From NCBI GenBank assembly GCA_041391125.1, contig JAWKON010000002.1, positions 220,553 through 284,552 on the forward strand: DNA of 64,000 nucleotides, in the 5' to 3' direction. Below the pieces are notes generated by a model, which was given only the letters and a program-made list of their open reading frames with translations, made no database searches and had not been told where the DNA came from. Of the stretch, positions 8,465-16,356 are shown in pieces. Both the position numbers and the translations under genes were made by a program. This stretch comes from JACKBC01 sp041391125 (GTDB lineage Bacteria; Chloroflexota; Anaerolineae; Caldilineales; Caldilineaceae). The first letter of the stretch is position 1. Each line of letters starts with the position of its first letter.

Positions 8465-8868
8465 ATGGCTCCGGCAATTCCTGACCGACCTCCTCCATCA
8501 CTTTGGCTGAAACAAAAATGGGGCGCTGTAAAGAGAGCGCCAAAGGGACCGCGTCGCTGGGCCGACTATCCAATTGGATTGTTTGGTCATTCTGCTTCAA
8601 TGTCGTTACCGCGTAATAGGTGTTATCGTGCAGCGCGTCTACGCGCACAGATTCTAACGCAATGGTCAGCTTTTCAAAGATGGCCGCCATGTACGATATG
8701 GTCATGGGGCGCGGTTTCTTCACGGCGCAAGATCATTTCAATTTGCCGGCCTTCGTAATGGCCCACCTAAACGGAGATCAGCCGCTTGGCTGCCCGGCTA
8801 ACGAGATAGATAATATAGTGATTCGACTCCTTAACCTCAATAGCGTGAAGCGCATCGATCTTGAACAT
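8391..8868 (-). CDS. Bifunctional nuclease (DUF151) domain protein, interrupted
   Basis: BFN/DUF151 domain, a family described with DNase and RNase activity. It begins MFKIDALHAIEVKESNHYII at 8868, with a GAAAGG ribosome-binding-like sequence 10 bases upstream, and continues in frame with the sigma factor above it. The frame meets a TAG at 8767-8769 exactly where DUF151 proteins carry a conserved Trp (VWVG; here V-stop-VG). It then goes on as GHYEGRQIEMILRRE and, after an indel at about 8717, EKPRPMTISYMAAIFEKL, DALHDNTYYAV and IQLDSRPSDAVPLAL, the DUF151 hallmark block. Clp-N repeats follow. It may be a separate gene or fused to the sigma factor. Confidence 0.75.
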
Positions 8869-9441
8869 TGCGATTTGCCTTTCTTTCTGTCCACTTGCAC
8901 TGAGTTCAGCCCATTCTGCCGTCCGCTCCATTGTGGCCAACTGCGCCTGCATTTGACGGCGCGCTTGAAACAGCCTGCCTTTGATGGCGCTGACCGAGGC
9001 GCTGAGCAACTTGGCAATTTCCTGCACGCCAAGCTGTTCGTAATAGAAGAGGCGCACGGCGGCCTGATTTTTGGCGGACAGCGCCGCAACCGCGGCTTCC
9101 ACCAAATTACTCAGCTCTTTTTGCTCCAAGGCGGCTAGCGGTTCCACAGTTTCATGAAAATAAAGGGGCGTCACCGCTACTTCACCATCCAGCTCCAGCG
9201 GCAGATCATCCAGCTGCTGCCGACGCAGATAGTTGCGACAGACGTTGCGCACAATGGCGTGCAGCCACGCCTGGAAGTGCGCGTCTGCACGCAGGCTGCG
9301 CAGCGATAGATAAGCTTGCAGCAGCGCCTCTTGCGTCAACTCCTGCGCAATGTCCGCATCACCGATCAACTGCCGCGCCACATGGCTGGCGGATGCCCAA
9401 TGCTGCTCCGCCAGAATGCCAAACGACTTTTTGTTGCCCAT
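8767..9441 (-). CDS. ECF-type RNA polymerase sigma factor running into a DUF151 domain
   Basis: The first 190 residues are a sigma-70 family factor of ECF type. Region 2 includes ADIAQELTQEALLQAYLSLR and FQAWLHAIVRNVCRNYLRRQ. A linker follows, then region 4: LSAKNQAAVRLFYYEQLGVQ, EIAKLLSASVSAIKGRLFQA, RRQMQAQL. There is no stop afterwards: the same frame passes through KERQIAMFKIDALHAIEVKE, the start of a DUF151 nuclease domain, before a TAG at 8767. Either this is a genuine sigma-DUF151 fusion or two adjacent genes whose intervening stop was erased by an indel. No anti-sigma factor gene is adjacent. Confidence 0.85.
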   Translation of the reverse strand: MGNKKSFGILAEQHWASASHVARQLIGDADIAQELTQEALLQAYLSLRSLRADAHFQAWLHAIVRNVCRNYLRRQQLDDLPLELDGEVAVTPLYFHETVEPLAALEQKELSNLVEAAVAALSAKNQAAVRLFYYEQLGVQEIAKLLSASVSAIKGRLFQARRQMQAQLATMERTAEWAELSASGQKERQIAMFKIDALHAIEVKESNHYIIYLVSRAAKRLISV

Positions 9442-9521
9442 ACGGGCAGACTGGATAACTCAGCCGTAGAACGTTGTTGCATATTTGTGAATTCGATTGG
9501 TTGCTATACGCGGTTTGAGAT

Positions 9522-9574
9522 GAAAACTGCGGTTTTTCTATAGGGGTTTAGCCAAAAGTAAAACCGCAGTTTTC
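9522..9574. repeat. Hairpin AACTGCGGTTTT (GCCAA-loop family, divergent copy)
   Basis: GAAAACTGCGGTTTT at 9522-9536 pairs with AAAACCGCAGTTTTC at 9560-9574. The spacer contains TTTAGCCAAAAG, resembling the GCC loop of the hairpins at 9651, 25629 and 57881. Confidence 0.7.
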
Positions 9575-9650
9575 ATTCAGAGCTGAGTATAGTTGCGACT
9601 GAAAATGAAGCTTCACTATACAAGTAACCAAAACGGCGCAAATGGTTAGA

Positions 9651-9687
9651 AAAGAAGTCCGACTTTTGCCAAAAGTCGGACTTCTTT
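9651..9687. repeat. Perfect 17-bp hairpin with a GCC loop
   Basis: AAAGAAGTCCGACTTTT, loop GCC (9668-9670), then the exact reverse complement. It is 76 bp past the end of the SRP RNA on the minus strand and may terminate it, but the same architecture recurs at 25629 and 57881, so it is probably a dispersed repeat. Confidence 0.85.
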
Positions 9688-9762
9688 ACCCGAATCACCA
9701 ACCGCGGGCTTCTGTGGAAAATCGAAATAAAAAATCGTGTGCTTTCAACGCTTCGCCAGCAT

Positions 9763-9863
9763 ACCAGGCGCCCCCATGTCACCCAAGGCGGCCCGCTTAC
9801 CGTTGCTGCCTTCCGGCCCTGGCGGGGTTCACGGTGCCCTGCTGCACAGGACCCAGCACCTGA
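9763..9863 (-). ncRNA. ffs: Signal recognition particle RNA, bacterial small (4.5S) type
   Basis: The minus strand contains the universally conserved SRP domain IV: CCGCCAGGGCCGGAAGGCAG followed by CAACGG, with the asymmetric loop and GGAA-type tetraloop that Ffh binds. The flanking strands (GTGAACC on one side, GCGGGCCGCCTTGGGTG on the other) pair into the long helix, and the ends (CAGGTGC against GCGCCTG) close it. The length of about 100 nt is the small bacterial form without an Alu domain. It lies 36 bp downstream of tRNA-Ser on the same strand. Confidence 0.93.
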
Positions 9864-9897
9864 CGAAGCGATGAAAACACACGAATTTTTTAAAACA

Positions 9898-9991
<94 letters not shown>

Positions 9992-10050
9992 AAGACTGTT
10001 AATTATAGCGGGGAGGCGGGTTAAGTGCAAGTTTTCAGGGGTGGGAGTTG

Positions 10051-10247
10051 TTGCGTATTGCGTGTACCGGTTTTCAAACTTCAGGGGATGCTTGATTCAA
10101 AATGCAGGGCAGGTATCCTTACCCGTCAATTCTGGTCAACTAGACAAGTTCACTTGTTTCCGACCTGGCGGCGATTTAGGAAAATCGCCTTACAAAAATC
10201 GTACTTGCCACGAAACAAGATCCTGAACCGGTACACGCAATACGCAA
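10051..10247. repeat. MITE-like element with 22-bp terminal inverted repeats, copy 2
   Basis: The terminal repeats TTGCGTATTGCGTGTACCGG plus TT (10051-10072) and their exact complement (10226-10247) flank about 150 bp with no coding frame. The interior holds its own small palindromes, including GGCGATTTAGGAAAATCGCC. The ends match the shorter element at 4651-4738. It lies just downstream of hemL, whose stop is at 10260-10262. Confidence 0.8.
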
Positions 10248-10259
10248 CACGCAATACAC

Positions 10260-11558
10260 CTATTTCACTGCTTGCATAACTTCCCCAATCGCCTCCACCG
10301 TCGCCCCAATTTCTGCCTCCCCATGCGCGCTGCTCACAAAGCCCGCCTCAAACTGGCTGGGCGCCATGTAGACGCCACGCGCCAGCAGCGCATGAAAATA
10401 GCGGCCATAGCGCGCGGTGTCGGCGTGCACTTTGGCGCTGGCGTAATCGGTGATTTGTCCATCGGCCTGTTTGAGGAAATAGAAGCCAAACATAGTGCCG
10501 GCATGAGCAGCCTGAATGGGGATGCCCGCCGCCGCCGCTGCCGCTTGAATCCCCTGCACCAAATTTGTGGCAGCTTGCGCAATGCCATCAAAAACGCCCG
10601 GCTCCAGCAGCGTGCGAATGGTGGCCAGCCCCGCCGTCATGGCCAGCGGGTTGCCGGAGAGCGTGCCGGCTTGATACATGGGGCCAGCCGGCGCCACCGT
10701 CTGCATGATTTCGCGCTTGCCCGCATAGGCGCCCACGGGCAGGCCGCCGCCGATCACTTTGCCCAGGCAGGTGATGTCCGGGTCCAGCCCCCAAGCCGCC
10801 TGCGCGCCGCCGGGCGCCACGCGAAAACCGGTCATCACTTCGTCCATAATAAAGAGCGCACCGTGCTGGCGACACAAAGCGGCCAGCCCTTGCAGATAGC
10901 CCGCCTGCGGCAGCACAAAACCCATATTGGCCGCAATGGGCTCCACAATCAATCCGGCAATCTCATCCGGATATTGGGCAAAAAGCTGGCGCACCGCTTC
11001 CAGATCATTGAACTCGGCGGTCAGCGTGTCGCCGGTGGTGGCGGCGGGCACGCCGGGCGAATCGGGCAGGCCCAGCGTGGCCACGCCGCTGCCCGCCTGC
11101 ACCAGCAGCATGTCGGCGTGACCGTGATAACAGCCGGCAAACTTGATGATCTTGCTGCGCCCGGTGTAGGCGCGGGCCAGCCGCAGCGCGCTCATGCAGG
11201 CTTCCGTGCCGCTGTTGACAAAGCGCACCATCTCCACCGACGGCACGGTGTCGATCACCAACTCAGCTAGTTCATTCTCCAAGGCCGTAGGTGCGCCATA
11301 GCTTGTGCCGCGAATCACCGCCTTTTGCAGCGCCTCCACCACCTTGGGGTGAGCATGGCCCAAAATCAGCGGTCCCCAGGAGAGCATGTAGTCAATATAG
11401 CGGTTGCCGTCGGCATCCCACATGTAGGCGCCCTCGCCGCGCTCAATAAAGCGCGGCGTTCCCCCCACGCTTTTAAAGGCGCGCACGGGGCTGTTCACAC
11501 CGCCGGGGGTGAGCGTTTGGGCAGTGGCAAAGAGTTGTTCAGATTTGGATGTGTTCAT
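10260..11558 (-). CDS. hemL: Glutamate-1-semialdehyde 2,1-aminomutase
   Basis: PLP enzyme of the C5 pathway that turns glutamate-1-semialdehyde into 5-aminolevulinate. The frame is intact at 432 residues, the usual HemL length. Features: TPGGVNSPVRAFKSVGGTP at the N terminus, GHAHPKVVEALQ, NSGTEACMSALRLARAYTGR, KFAGCYHGHAD, ALFIMDEVMTGFR (PLP Asp), and the Schiff-base lysine in TCLGKVIGGGLPVGAYAG (about residue 268). It works directly after HemA, encoded 8 kb away in the same cluster. It lies 61 bp downstream of cgoX, with a 27-bp hairpin between them. Confidence 0.97.
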   Translation of the reverse strand: MNTSKSEQLFATAQTLTPGGVNSPVRAFKSVGGTPRFIERGEGAYMWDADGNRYIDYMLSWGPLILGHAHPKVVEALQKAVIRGTSYGAPTALENELAELVIDTVPSVEMVRFVNSGTEACMSALRLARAYTGRSKIIKFAGCYHGHADMLLVQAGSGVATLGLPDSPGVPAATTGDTLTAEFNDLEAVRQLFAQYPDEIAGLIVEPIAANMGFVLPQAGYLQGLAALCRQHGALFIMDEVMTGFRVAPGGAQAAWGLDPDITCLGKVIGGGLPVGAYAGKREIMQTVAPAGPMYQAGTLSGNPLAMTAGLATIRTLLEPGVFDGIAQAATNLVQGIQAAAAAAGIPIQAAHAGTMFGFYFLKQADGQITDYASAKVHADTARYGRYFHALLARGVYMAPSQFEAGFVSSAHGEAEIGATVEAIGEVMQAVK

Positions 11559-11581
11559 TTGATGATTTCTCCGATGAATTT

Positions 11582-11657
11582 AGATTGGATCAACAGATTC
11601 CACAGATTGAAAAGATTTATTAATCTTCAGAATCTGTGGAATCTGTTGATCCAATCT
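11582..11657. repeat. 27-bp perfect inverted repeat overlapping the hemG 3' end
   Basis: AGATTGGATCAACAGATTCC plus ACAGATT (11582-11608) pairs perfectly with 11631-11657, with a 22-nt loop. The right half lies inside the end of hemG and encodes its last residues GSTDSTDSED, so the palindrome doubles as coding sequence and terminator-like structure. Confidence 0.85.
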
Positions 11658-13092
11658 GTTTTATGATTTCTTTTGCCGCTTCCCGCCCTTGGCGCACGCA
11701 ATCAGGGATGCCAACGCCGCCATAGGGGCTGCCGGCAATCTGAATGCCTGCGGGTAGGCTCTCTTCAATGCGCTTCATACGTTCAAGATGGCCCACATCG
11801 TATTGGGGCTGCGCATCGATCCAGCGATAGACGCGACGCAGAACCGGCGCGGCATCCAATCCGATGAGCTCGCGTAACTCGGCTTGCGCAATGGAGGTCA
11901 CTTCGTCGTCATTTTTGGCCATCATTTCCGGCGTGCGCGCGCCGCCAAAAAAGACGCGAATCAGCACGTGGTCGGCGGGCGCACGTTGGTCAAACTTGGT
12001 GGTCATCCAGGTCATGGCGTTGATCGAGCGCTGCTCGCGCCGCGGGATCACCACGCCAAAGCCGTTCAGCGGATGCGTCACGTCGGCCCGGCGATAGCCC
12101 AAAAAGACCACCCCCGTGCTCACCACGCGCAGCGCTTGCAACTGCTCCGTGGCCGCAGGCGCCACACTTTGCAACATGTGGACCGCCGATGCAGCCGGCG
12201 TTGTCACCAATACTTGGCTGGCGTGAACCGTTTCGCCATCCGCCAAGTGCAAGACATATCCACCCGCCCCATTCTGCTCGATTCCATCAACCGCAACCCC
12301 CAGTCGCACATCTCCGATCAGCCGCGCTGCCAACGCCTTCACCAACGTCTCCGTCCCCCCTTTGAAAGTTATAAACGCCGTGAGATCTCTCCCTTTCCCC
12401 CCTTCTCCCTTTCCCCCCTTCTCCCTTTCCGCCATCGCCCTCCGAGTTCCCCCAATCAAACTCCCATATTTCTGCTCAAGCTGACGATAGCGCGGAAAGG
12501 TGGCCAGCAGGCTTTGCTCTTCGGGATGTGCGCTGTAAATGCCGGAAAGCAACGGCTCGGCCAGCATCTCGACCGCTTCATCGCCCAAGCGCCGCCGCAC
12601 AAAAGCGGCCACGGATTCGTCGTCGGAGCTGGTGTATGGGTCAACGGTTTCTTCGGCCAGGACGCGGGCTTTGCCATCTTCACTCATTAAGGGAGAGGCC
12701 AGAAATGTGTCGCGGTTGGTGGGGATAATCAATTGGAGCCCGGCCGGAACGGGTACGAGCACGCCGTTTTTCAAAATGTAGACAGACGGCTGCACGCTGT
12801 TGGTGGTGAGGATTTCGTCGTCCAACCCCAATTCGTAAGCCAATTCCATAGCCCACGGCTTTTGCGCGGCCAAAAACGCATCGCCCGCCCGCTCAATAAT
12901 AAAGGGGGCATCGCCGTAACCGTCGAATTGATCGGTCTGGATTTTGCCGCCGACGCGCGCCGATTTTTCCAGCACCACGTAGGGGATGCCAGCCTTCTGC
13001 AATTCCCAGGCTGCGGTGAGGCCGGTGATGCCGCCGCCGATGATGGCGGTGGGGAATGGGGATTGGGGATTGGGGATTGGATGTGCGGTCAT
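11620..13092 (-). CDS. hemG: Protoporphyrinogen/coproporphyrinogen oxidase, HemY (CgoX) type
   Basis: FAD-dependent, oxygen-using enzyme. In an organism with HemQ it is expected to oxidise coproporphyrinogen III to coproporphyrin III (CgoX role). The ATG at 13092 gives 490 residues; upstream in-frame codons run antisense-like through hemE and are rejected. Domains: FAD Rossmann motif AIIGGGITGLTAAWELQKAG (about 15-34) with VLEKSARVGGKIQTD, membrane/substrate region QPLLSGIYSAHPEEQSLLAT-like, and C-terminal GVGIPDCVRQGREAA. Three stretches derive from intergenic repeats: the start MTAHPIPNPQSPFP, an internal EREKGGKGEGGKGRD, and the last ten residues. The stop of hemE is 7 bp upstream, so the two genes form an operon. 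Confidence 0.93.
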   Translation of the reverse strand: MTAHPIPNPQSPFPTAIIGGGITGLTAAWELQKAGIPYVVLEKSARVGGKIQTDQFDGYGDAPFIIERAGDAFLAAQKPWAMELAYELGLDDEILTTNSVQPSVYILKNGVLVPVPAGLQLIIPTNRDTFLASPLMSEDGKARVLAEETVDPYTSSDDESVAAFVRRRLGDEAVEMLAEPLLSGIYSAHPEEQSLLATFPRYRQLEQKYGSLIGGTRRAMAEREKGGKGEGGKGRDLTAFITFKGGTETLVKALAARLIGDVRLGVAVDGIEQNGAGGYVLHLADGETVHASQVLVTTPAASAVHMLQSVAPAATEQLQALRVVSTGVVFLGYRRADVTHPLNGFGVVIPRREQRSINAMTWMTTKFDQRAPADHVLIRVFFGGARTPEMMAKNDDEVTSIAQAELRELIGLDAAPVLRRVYRWIDAQPQYDVGHLERMKRIEESLPAGIQIAGSPYGGVGIPDCVRQGREAAKEIIKQIGSTDSTDSED

Positions 13093-13099
13093 GAGGAAT

Positions 13100-14161
13100 T
13101 TATGCTTGTTCGGTATATTCGTGGACAAAATCGACAAGGCGACGCACGTTGTCCACCGGCGTGGAGGGCAGAATGCCGTGCCCCAAATTGAAAATATGGC
13201 CCGGCCGACCGGCGGCTTGATCGAGCACGATCTGTGCGCGCTTTTGAAGCTGCTCCCACGGCGCCATAAGGGCAATGGGATCCAGATTGCCCTGGATGGC
13301 CACATTGGGACCGAGCCGCTGCCACGCCGCATTCAGATCGATGCGCCAGTCCACGCCAATCACGTCGCCGCCGGCATCGCGGATCAATTCCAGAATGCCA
13401 TTGGTGTCGGTGCCAAAGTGGATGATGGGGACGCCGCCGGCGCGGGCAATTTCAATGGCGCGACGGGTGTACGGCATGACCAATTCGCGATAATCGGACG
13501 GGCTGAGCGAGCCGACCCAGCTATCGAAGATTTGCAGCGCCTGCGCACCCGCCTGCGCCTGGGCCAGCAGATAATGGCCCACCAGATCGGCCAGCTTTTC
13601 CATGAGTTGGCGCCACAAAGCGGGCTGGCCCATCATCATGCCTTTGGCGTGTTCATAGTTGCGGCTGCCGTGCCCCTCAATGGCGTAGGAAGCCAGCGTG
13701 TAGGGCGCGCCGCTAAAGCCGATGAGCGGAATGCCGCGGCTGTCCAGTTCGGCGCGCGTCAGCTTGATGGCCTCCAGCGTAAAGCCCAGCGCTTCGTGCG
13801 GATCGGGCACGCGCAGCGCCGCCACATCCGCCGCCGTGCGCACTGGGTTGTGGATCAGCGGCCCTTCGCCCTTAACAAACTCCAGCGACAGCCCCATGCC
13901 CTCCAACGGCGGCAGGATGTCGGCAAAGATAATGGCTGCGTCCAGATCAAAGGCGTTGATGGGCTGCATGGTCACCTGGCAGGCCAGTTCCGGCGTTTTG
14001 ATGATTTCCAGAATGTCGTAGCCCTGACGCAGTTCGCGGTATTCGCTCATATAGCGGCCCGCCTGCCGCATGAGCCAGACCGGGGTGGCGTCGGTGGGTT
14101 GGCGATGGCAGGCTTGGAGGAAGCGGGTTGCGGGTTGCGGGTTGCGGGTTGTTATGTCCAT
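13100..14161 (-). CDS. hemE: Uroporphyrinogen decarboxylase
   Basis: Cytosolic enzyme removing four acetate carboxylates from uroporphyrinogen III to give coproporphyrinogen III. The frame is intact at 353 residues. The family signature PVWLMRQAGRYMSEYRELR is near residues 27-45, the catalytic Asp follows in AFDLDAAIIFADILPPLEGM, and GFSGAPYTLASYAIEGHGSR, IDWRID-like (GVDWRIDLNAAW) and GNLDPIAL are also present. The first dozen residues (TTRNPQPATR) are encoded by a GGGTTGC heptamer repeat at 14129-14152 and are not part of the conserved fold. hemG begins 8 bp downstream. Confidence 0.96.
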   Translation of the reverse strand: MDITTRNPQPATRFLQACHRQPTDATPVWLMRQAGRYMSEYRELRQGYDILEIIKTPELACQVTMQPINAFDLDAAIIFADILPPLEGMGLSLEFVKGEGPLIHNPVRTAADVAALRVPDPHEALGFTLEAIKLTRAELDSRGIPLIGFSGAPYTLASYAIEGHGSRNYEHAKGMMMGQPALWRQLMEKLADLVGHYLLAQAQAGAQALQIFDSWVGSLSPSDYRELVMPYTRRAIEIARAGGVPIIHFGTDTNGILELIRDAGGDVIGVDWRIDLNAAWQRLGPNVAIQGNLDPIALMAPWEQLQKRAQIVLDQAAGRPGHIFNLGHGILPSTPVDNVRRLVDFVHEYTEQA

Positions 14162-14170
14162 GTTTATATT

Positions 14171-14621
14171 TTAATTCTCAGTTGTTGACGAGTCGTCTGT
14201 AGATTCAGTCTGTGTGAGTAAGGTCAAAAGTTCATTGGGCAGATAAACTGGAAGCACAGCATTCCTAAAATCACGAACATTGCGCGTGACAATCGCATCT
14301 AAGCTGCTCAGCCGCGCTGATTCATGCAGGACTGCATCTTCGAAATCGGAAAAACCTGTTTGAAGGGCTGAGTCTAGGACAGCTCTGTTTACAGTAGCAA
14401 CTTCGTATATGCTGAGTAATTTCCGAATGCTTTGCTGCGATGCCTGCGAACCATGCGCCCGTGTAACAAGGTAGTCAATTGTCGTGACGGTTGTAGCGCA
14501 AAGATACCCATTGATCTCTTGTCGTTCGACCTTTGCCATCAAACTGGTTGCTTCTTGAAAAAACGGCTGACGAACAGAGCAGGACGTCCAGAATAACATT
14601 TGTATCAAACAGAATTTTCAC
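14171..14621 (-). CDS. PIN domain ribonuclease, VapC-like toxin (frameshifted near start)
   Basis: Probable endoribonuclease toxin. The GTG at 14621 opens VKILFDTNVILDVLL, the first PIN acidic block. After an indel near 14575 the other frame continues RQPFFQEATSLMAKVERQEI, ATTVTTIDYLV (second acidic residue) and SDFEDAVLHESARLSSLDAI then VTRNVRDF, the third and fourth acidic positions. The end NELLTLLTQTESTDDSSTTE is a polar tail. The size of about 148 residues suits VapC. A ribbon-helix-helix-like antitoxin gene ends 13 bp upstream, making a standard toxin-antitoxin pair inserted between hemB and hemE. Confidence 0.82.
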
Positions 14622-14633
14622 GCGCGTTGGCCT

Positions 14634-14866
14634 CTAGTAATCGATGTAATCCTGTTCATCAATCTCGGTATCAGCCAACAGGCCAACTAAAGAGGCTGTA
14701 TTTGAGGCAAATTCTCGCTGTTGCTCTCTTGAGATTTGCCGGCTCAATCGTCAACATCCTAAAATAGTCTGCAACAATTTGCGAGAGAGATTTTTCGTGG
14801 ATTTGAGCGTAATGTTTTGCCCTATCAATCAAAGGTTTTTCGCCGCAGGGTAAGTTTTGTGAGCAT
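14634..14866 (-). CDS. DUF6364-like antitoxin (frameshifted)
   Basis: Small protein of about 77 residues with a strong ribosome binding site (GAGGAGG) before ATG at 14866. Joining frames gives MLTKLTLR then EKPLIDRAKHYAQIHEKSLS, QIVADYFRMLT and ISREQQREFASNTASLVGLL followed by ADTEIDEQDYIDY, ending at TAG 14634-14636. The pattern KLTLR..PLIDRAK.YA...KSLSQIV.DYF is typical of the ribbon-helix-helix antitoxins paired with PIN toxins. Two indels interrupt it (near 14835 and 14755). Confidence 0.75.
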
Positions 14867-14926
14867 GTTAATTCCTCCTCAATGGAATGCCGTACAATTT
14901 TCCCTGATTATACGTCACGGTTCCGG

Positions 14927-15957
14927 TTACGACAAGGACAGGATGTTATGACTCCATCCACCGCCCGCCTCCTTAGCAAAATAAGTCAAAATCATATCCG
15001 CCCGCCCGCTTGATGCTCATCAGGCTTTCCAGCGCGCACCGCTCCAAATTGAGCCAGCCATTGGCCGCAGCGGCGTGGATCATGGCGAACTCGCCGCTGA
15101 CTTGATAGGCGGCCACGGGCAAATTATACTCTCGGCGCACGGCCGCGATGATGTCCAAATAGGGCATGGCCGGCTTGACCATGATCATGTCGGCGCCCTC
15201 GGCCACGTCGATGGCCACCTCTTTGAGCGCCGCCTGCGGCGGTTGGCCGGGTCCATCTGATATTGGGCGCGGTCGCCAAAGGAGGGCGCCCTTCGGCCGC
15301 CTCGCGGAACGGACCGTAAGTTGCTGGCATATTTGGCCGCATAGCTCATAATCGGGATGTGCGCAAAGCCCTCGCCATCCAGCGTTGCGGATGCCGCCCA
15401 CCATGCCGTCGATCATGCCCGACGGCGATGATGTCCGCCCCCGCCTGGGCGTGTACCACCGAGGCGCGGCCCAGCAGTTCCAGCGTGGGGTCGTTGAGCA
15501 GATAGCCCTCGGGCAGGCTGGCGTTGTAATGTTCTGCGCCCGGCTGGTTGATCACGCCGCAGTGGCCATGGTCCGTATATTCGCAAAAGCACATGTCGGA
15601 AAGCACCAGCAGATCGGGCGCGGCCTCTTTGATTGCGCGTATCGCACTTGGCACAATGCCATCCGGGTTGAAATTGTCGCTGCCGCAGGCGTCCTTTGCG
15701 GCCGGAATGCCAAAGAGGATCACCGCCGGAATACCCAGCGCCTGCACCTCTTTTACCTCGGCGGCCAGCATATCCAGCGAAAGCTGAAACTGGCCCGGCA
15801 TGGAGCCAATGGGTTTCTTGATGCCCGCCCCCGTGCGCACAAAGAGCGGATAAATAAAGTCGGCCGGGCTGAGCGTCGTCTCTTGCACCATGCGCCGCAT
15901 GGTGGCGTTCTGGCGCAGACGACGGGGGCGGAGGGTTGGAAAAGTTGGTGTAGTCAT
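14927..15957 (-). CDS. hemB: Delta-aminolevulinic acid dehydratase (porphobilinogen synthase), frameshifted
   Basis: Condenses two 5-aminolevulinates into porphobilinogen. The first frame (from ATG 15957) covers FPTLRPRRLRQNATMRRMVQ, DFIYPLFVRTGAGIKKPIGS, VILFGIPAAKDACGSDNFNP and LLVLSDMCFCEYTDHGHCGV then GASVVHAQAGADIIA. Other frames then carry the catalytic lysine region. The Schiff-base lysine of ADMIMVKPAMPYLDIIAAVR and VAAYQVSGEFAMIHAAAANG are read in the last long frame. A final shift restores ADMILTYFAKEAGGG and a stop at 14927-14929. Cysteines in MCFCEYTDHGHCG fit the zinc-dependent subclass. Three or four indels are needed, all without loss of family motifs. Confidence 0.92.
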
Positions 15958-16356
15958 AATTTGGTAGTTTCAAGAAAACTGGATAGACTGAAAACGTGAA
16001 ATCCTTGTGTCTCTTGGTAGTTTATTTGGCCGCTAGCAGGCTGTTGGAGAGCAGAATTTTGGGCTCTTCAGGATTCCAGATGGTTGACATTCGTAGGTCA
16101 CTCTTGCAGAGTGACGGACTCGGTCTACCGACGGATGTCACTCTGCAAGAGTGACCTACGAGGGCGCACCTCCCTTGTCAACCACATGAGAATCGGTAGA
16201 GCAGAATTTTGTACGCAGATGCTGCTTCGCTAACGCGGATTTTTGGGCCATTTTGACGCTCAAATCTGCGAAAATCAGCTTCATCCGCGTACAAAATTGG
16301 TTTTATCGTTCCCTCCACCAAACCGCTAGCTTCACCGAATTAGGAAATGAAAACTT
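15958..16356. other. Repeat-rich divergent region between hemB and carbonic anhydrase
   Basis: No gene is seen. The region contains the GTAGGTCACTC palindrome (16092-16160) and, at about 16200-16300, an inverted repeat built on CGCGGATTTTT and ATCCGCGTACAAAAT, a word pair that recurs at about 61730-61800. Confidence 0.6.
16092..16160. repeat. GTAGGTCACTCTTGCAGAGTGAC palindrome, copy 1
   Basis: Two 24-bp arms (16092-16115 and 16137-16160) are perfect reverse complements. Each arm is itself nearly palindromic around CTTGCAG, so cruciform or double-hairpin forms are possible. The family recurs at 22285-22330 and in the tandem array at 37253. Confidence 0.85.
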
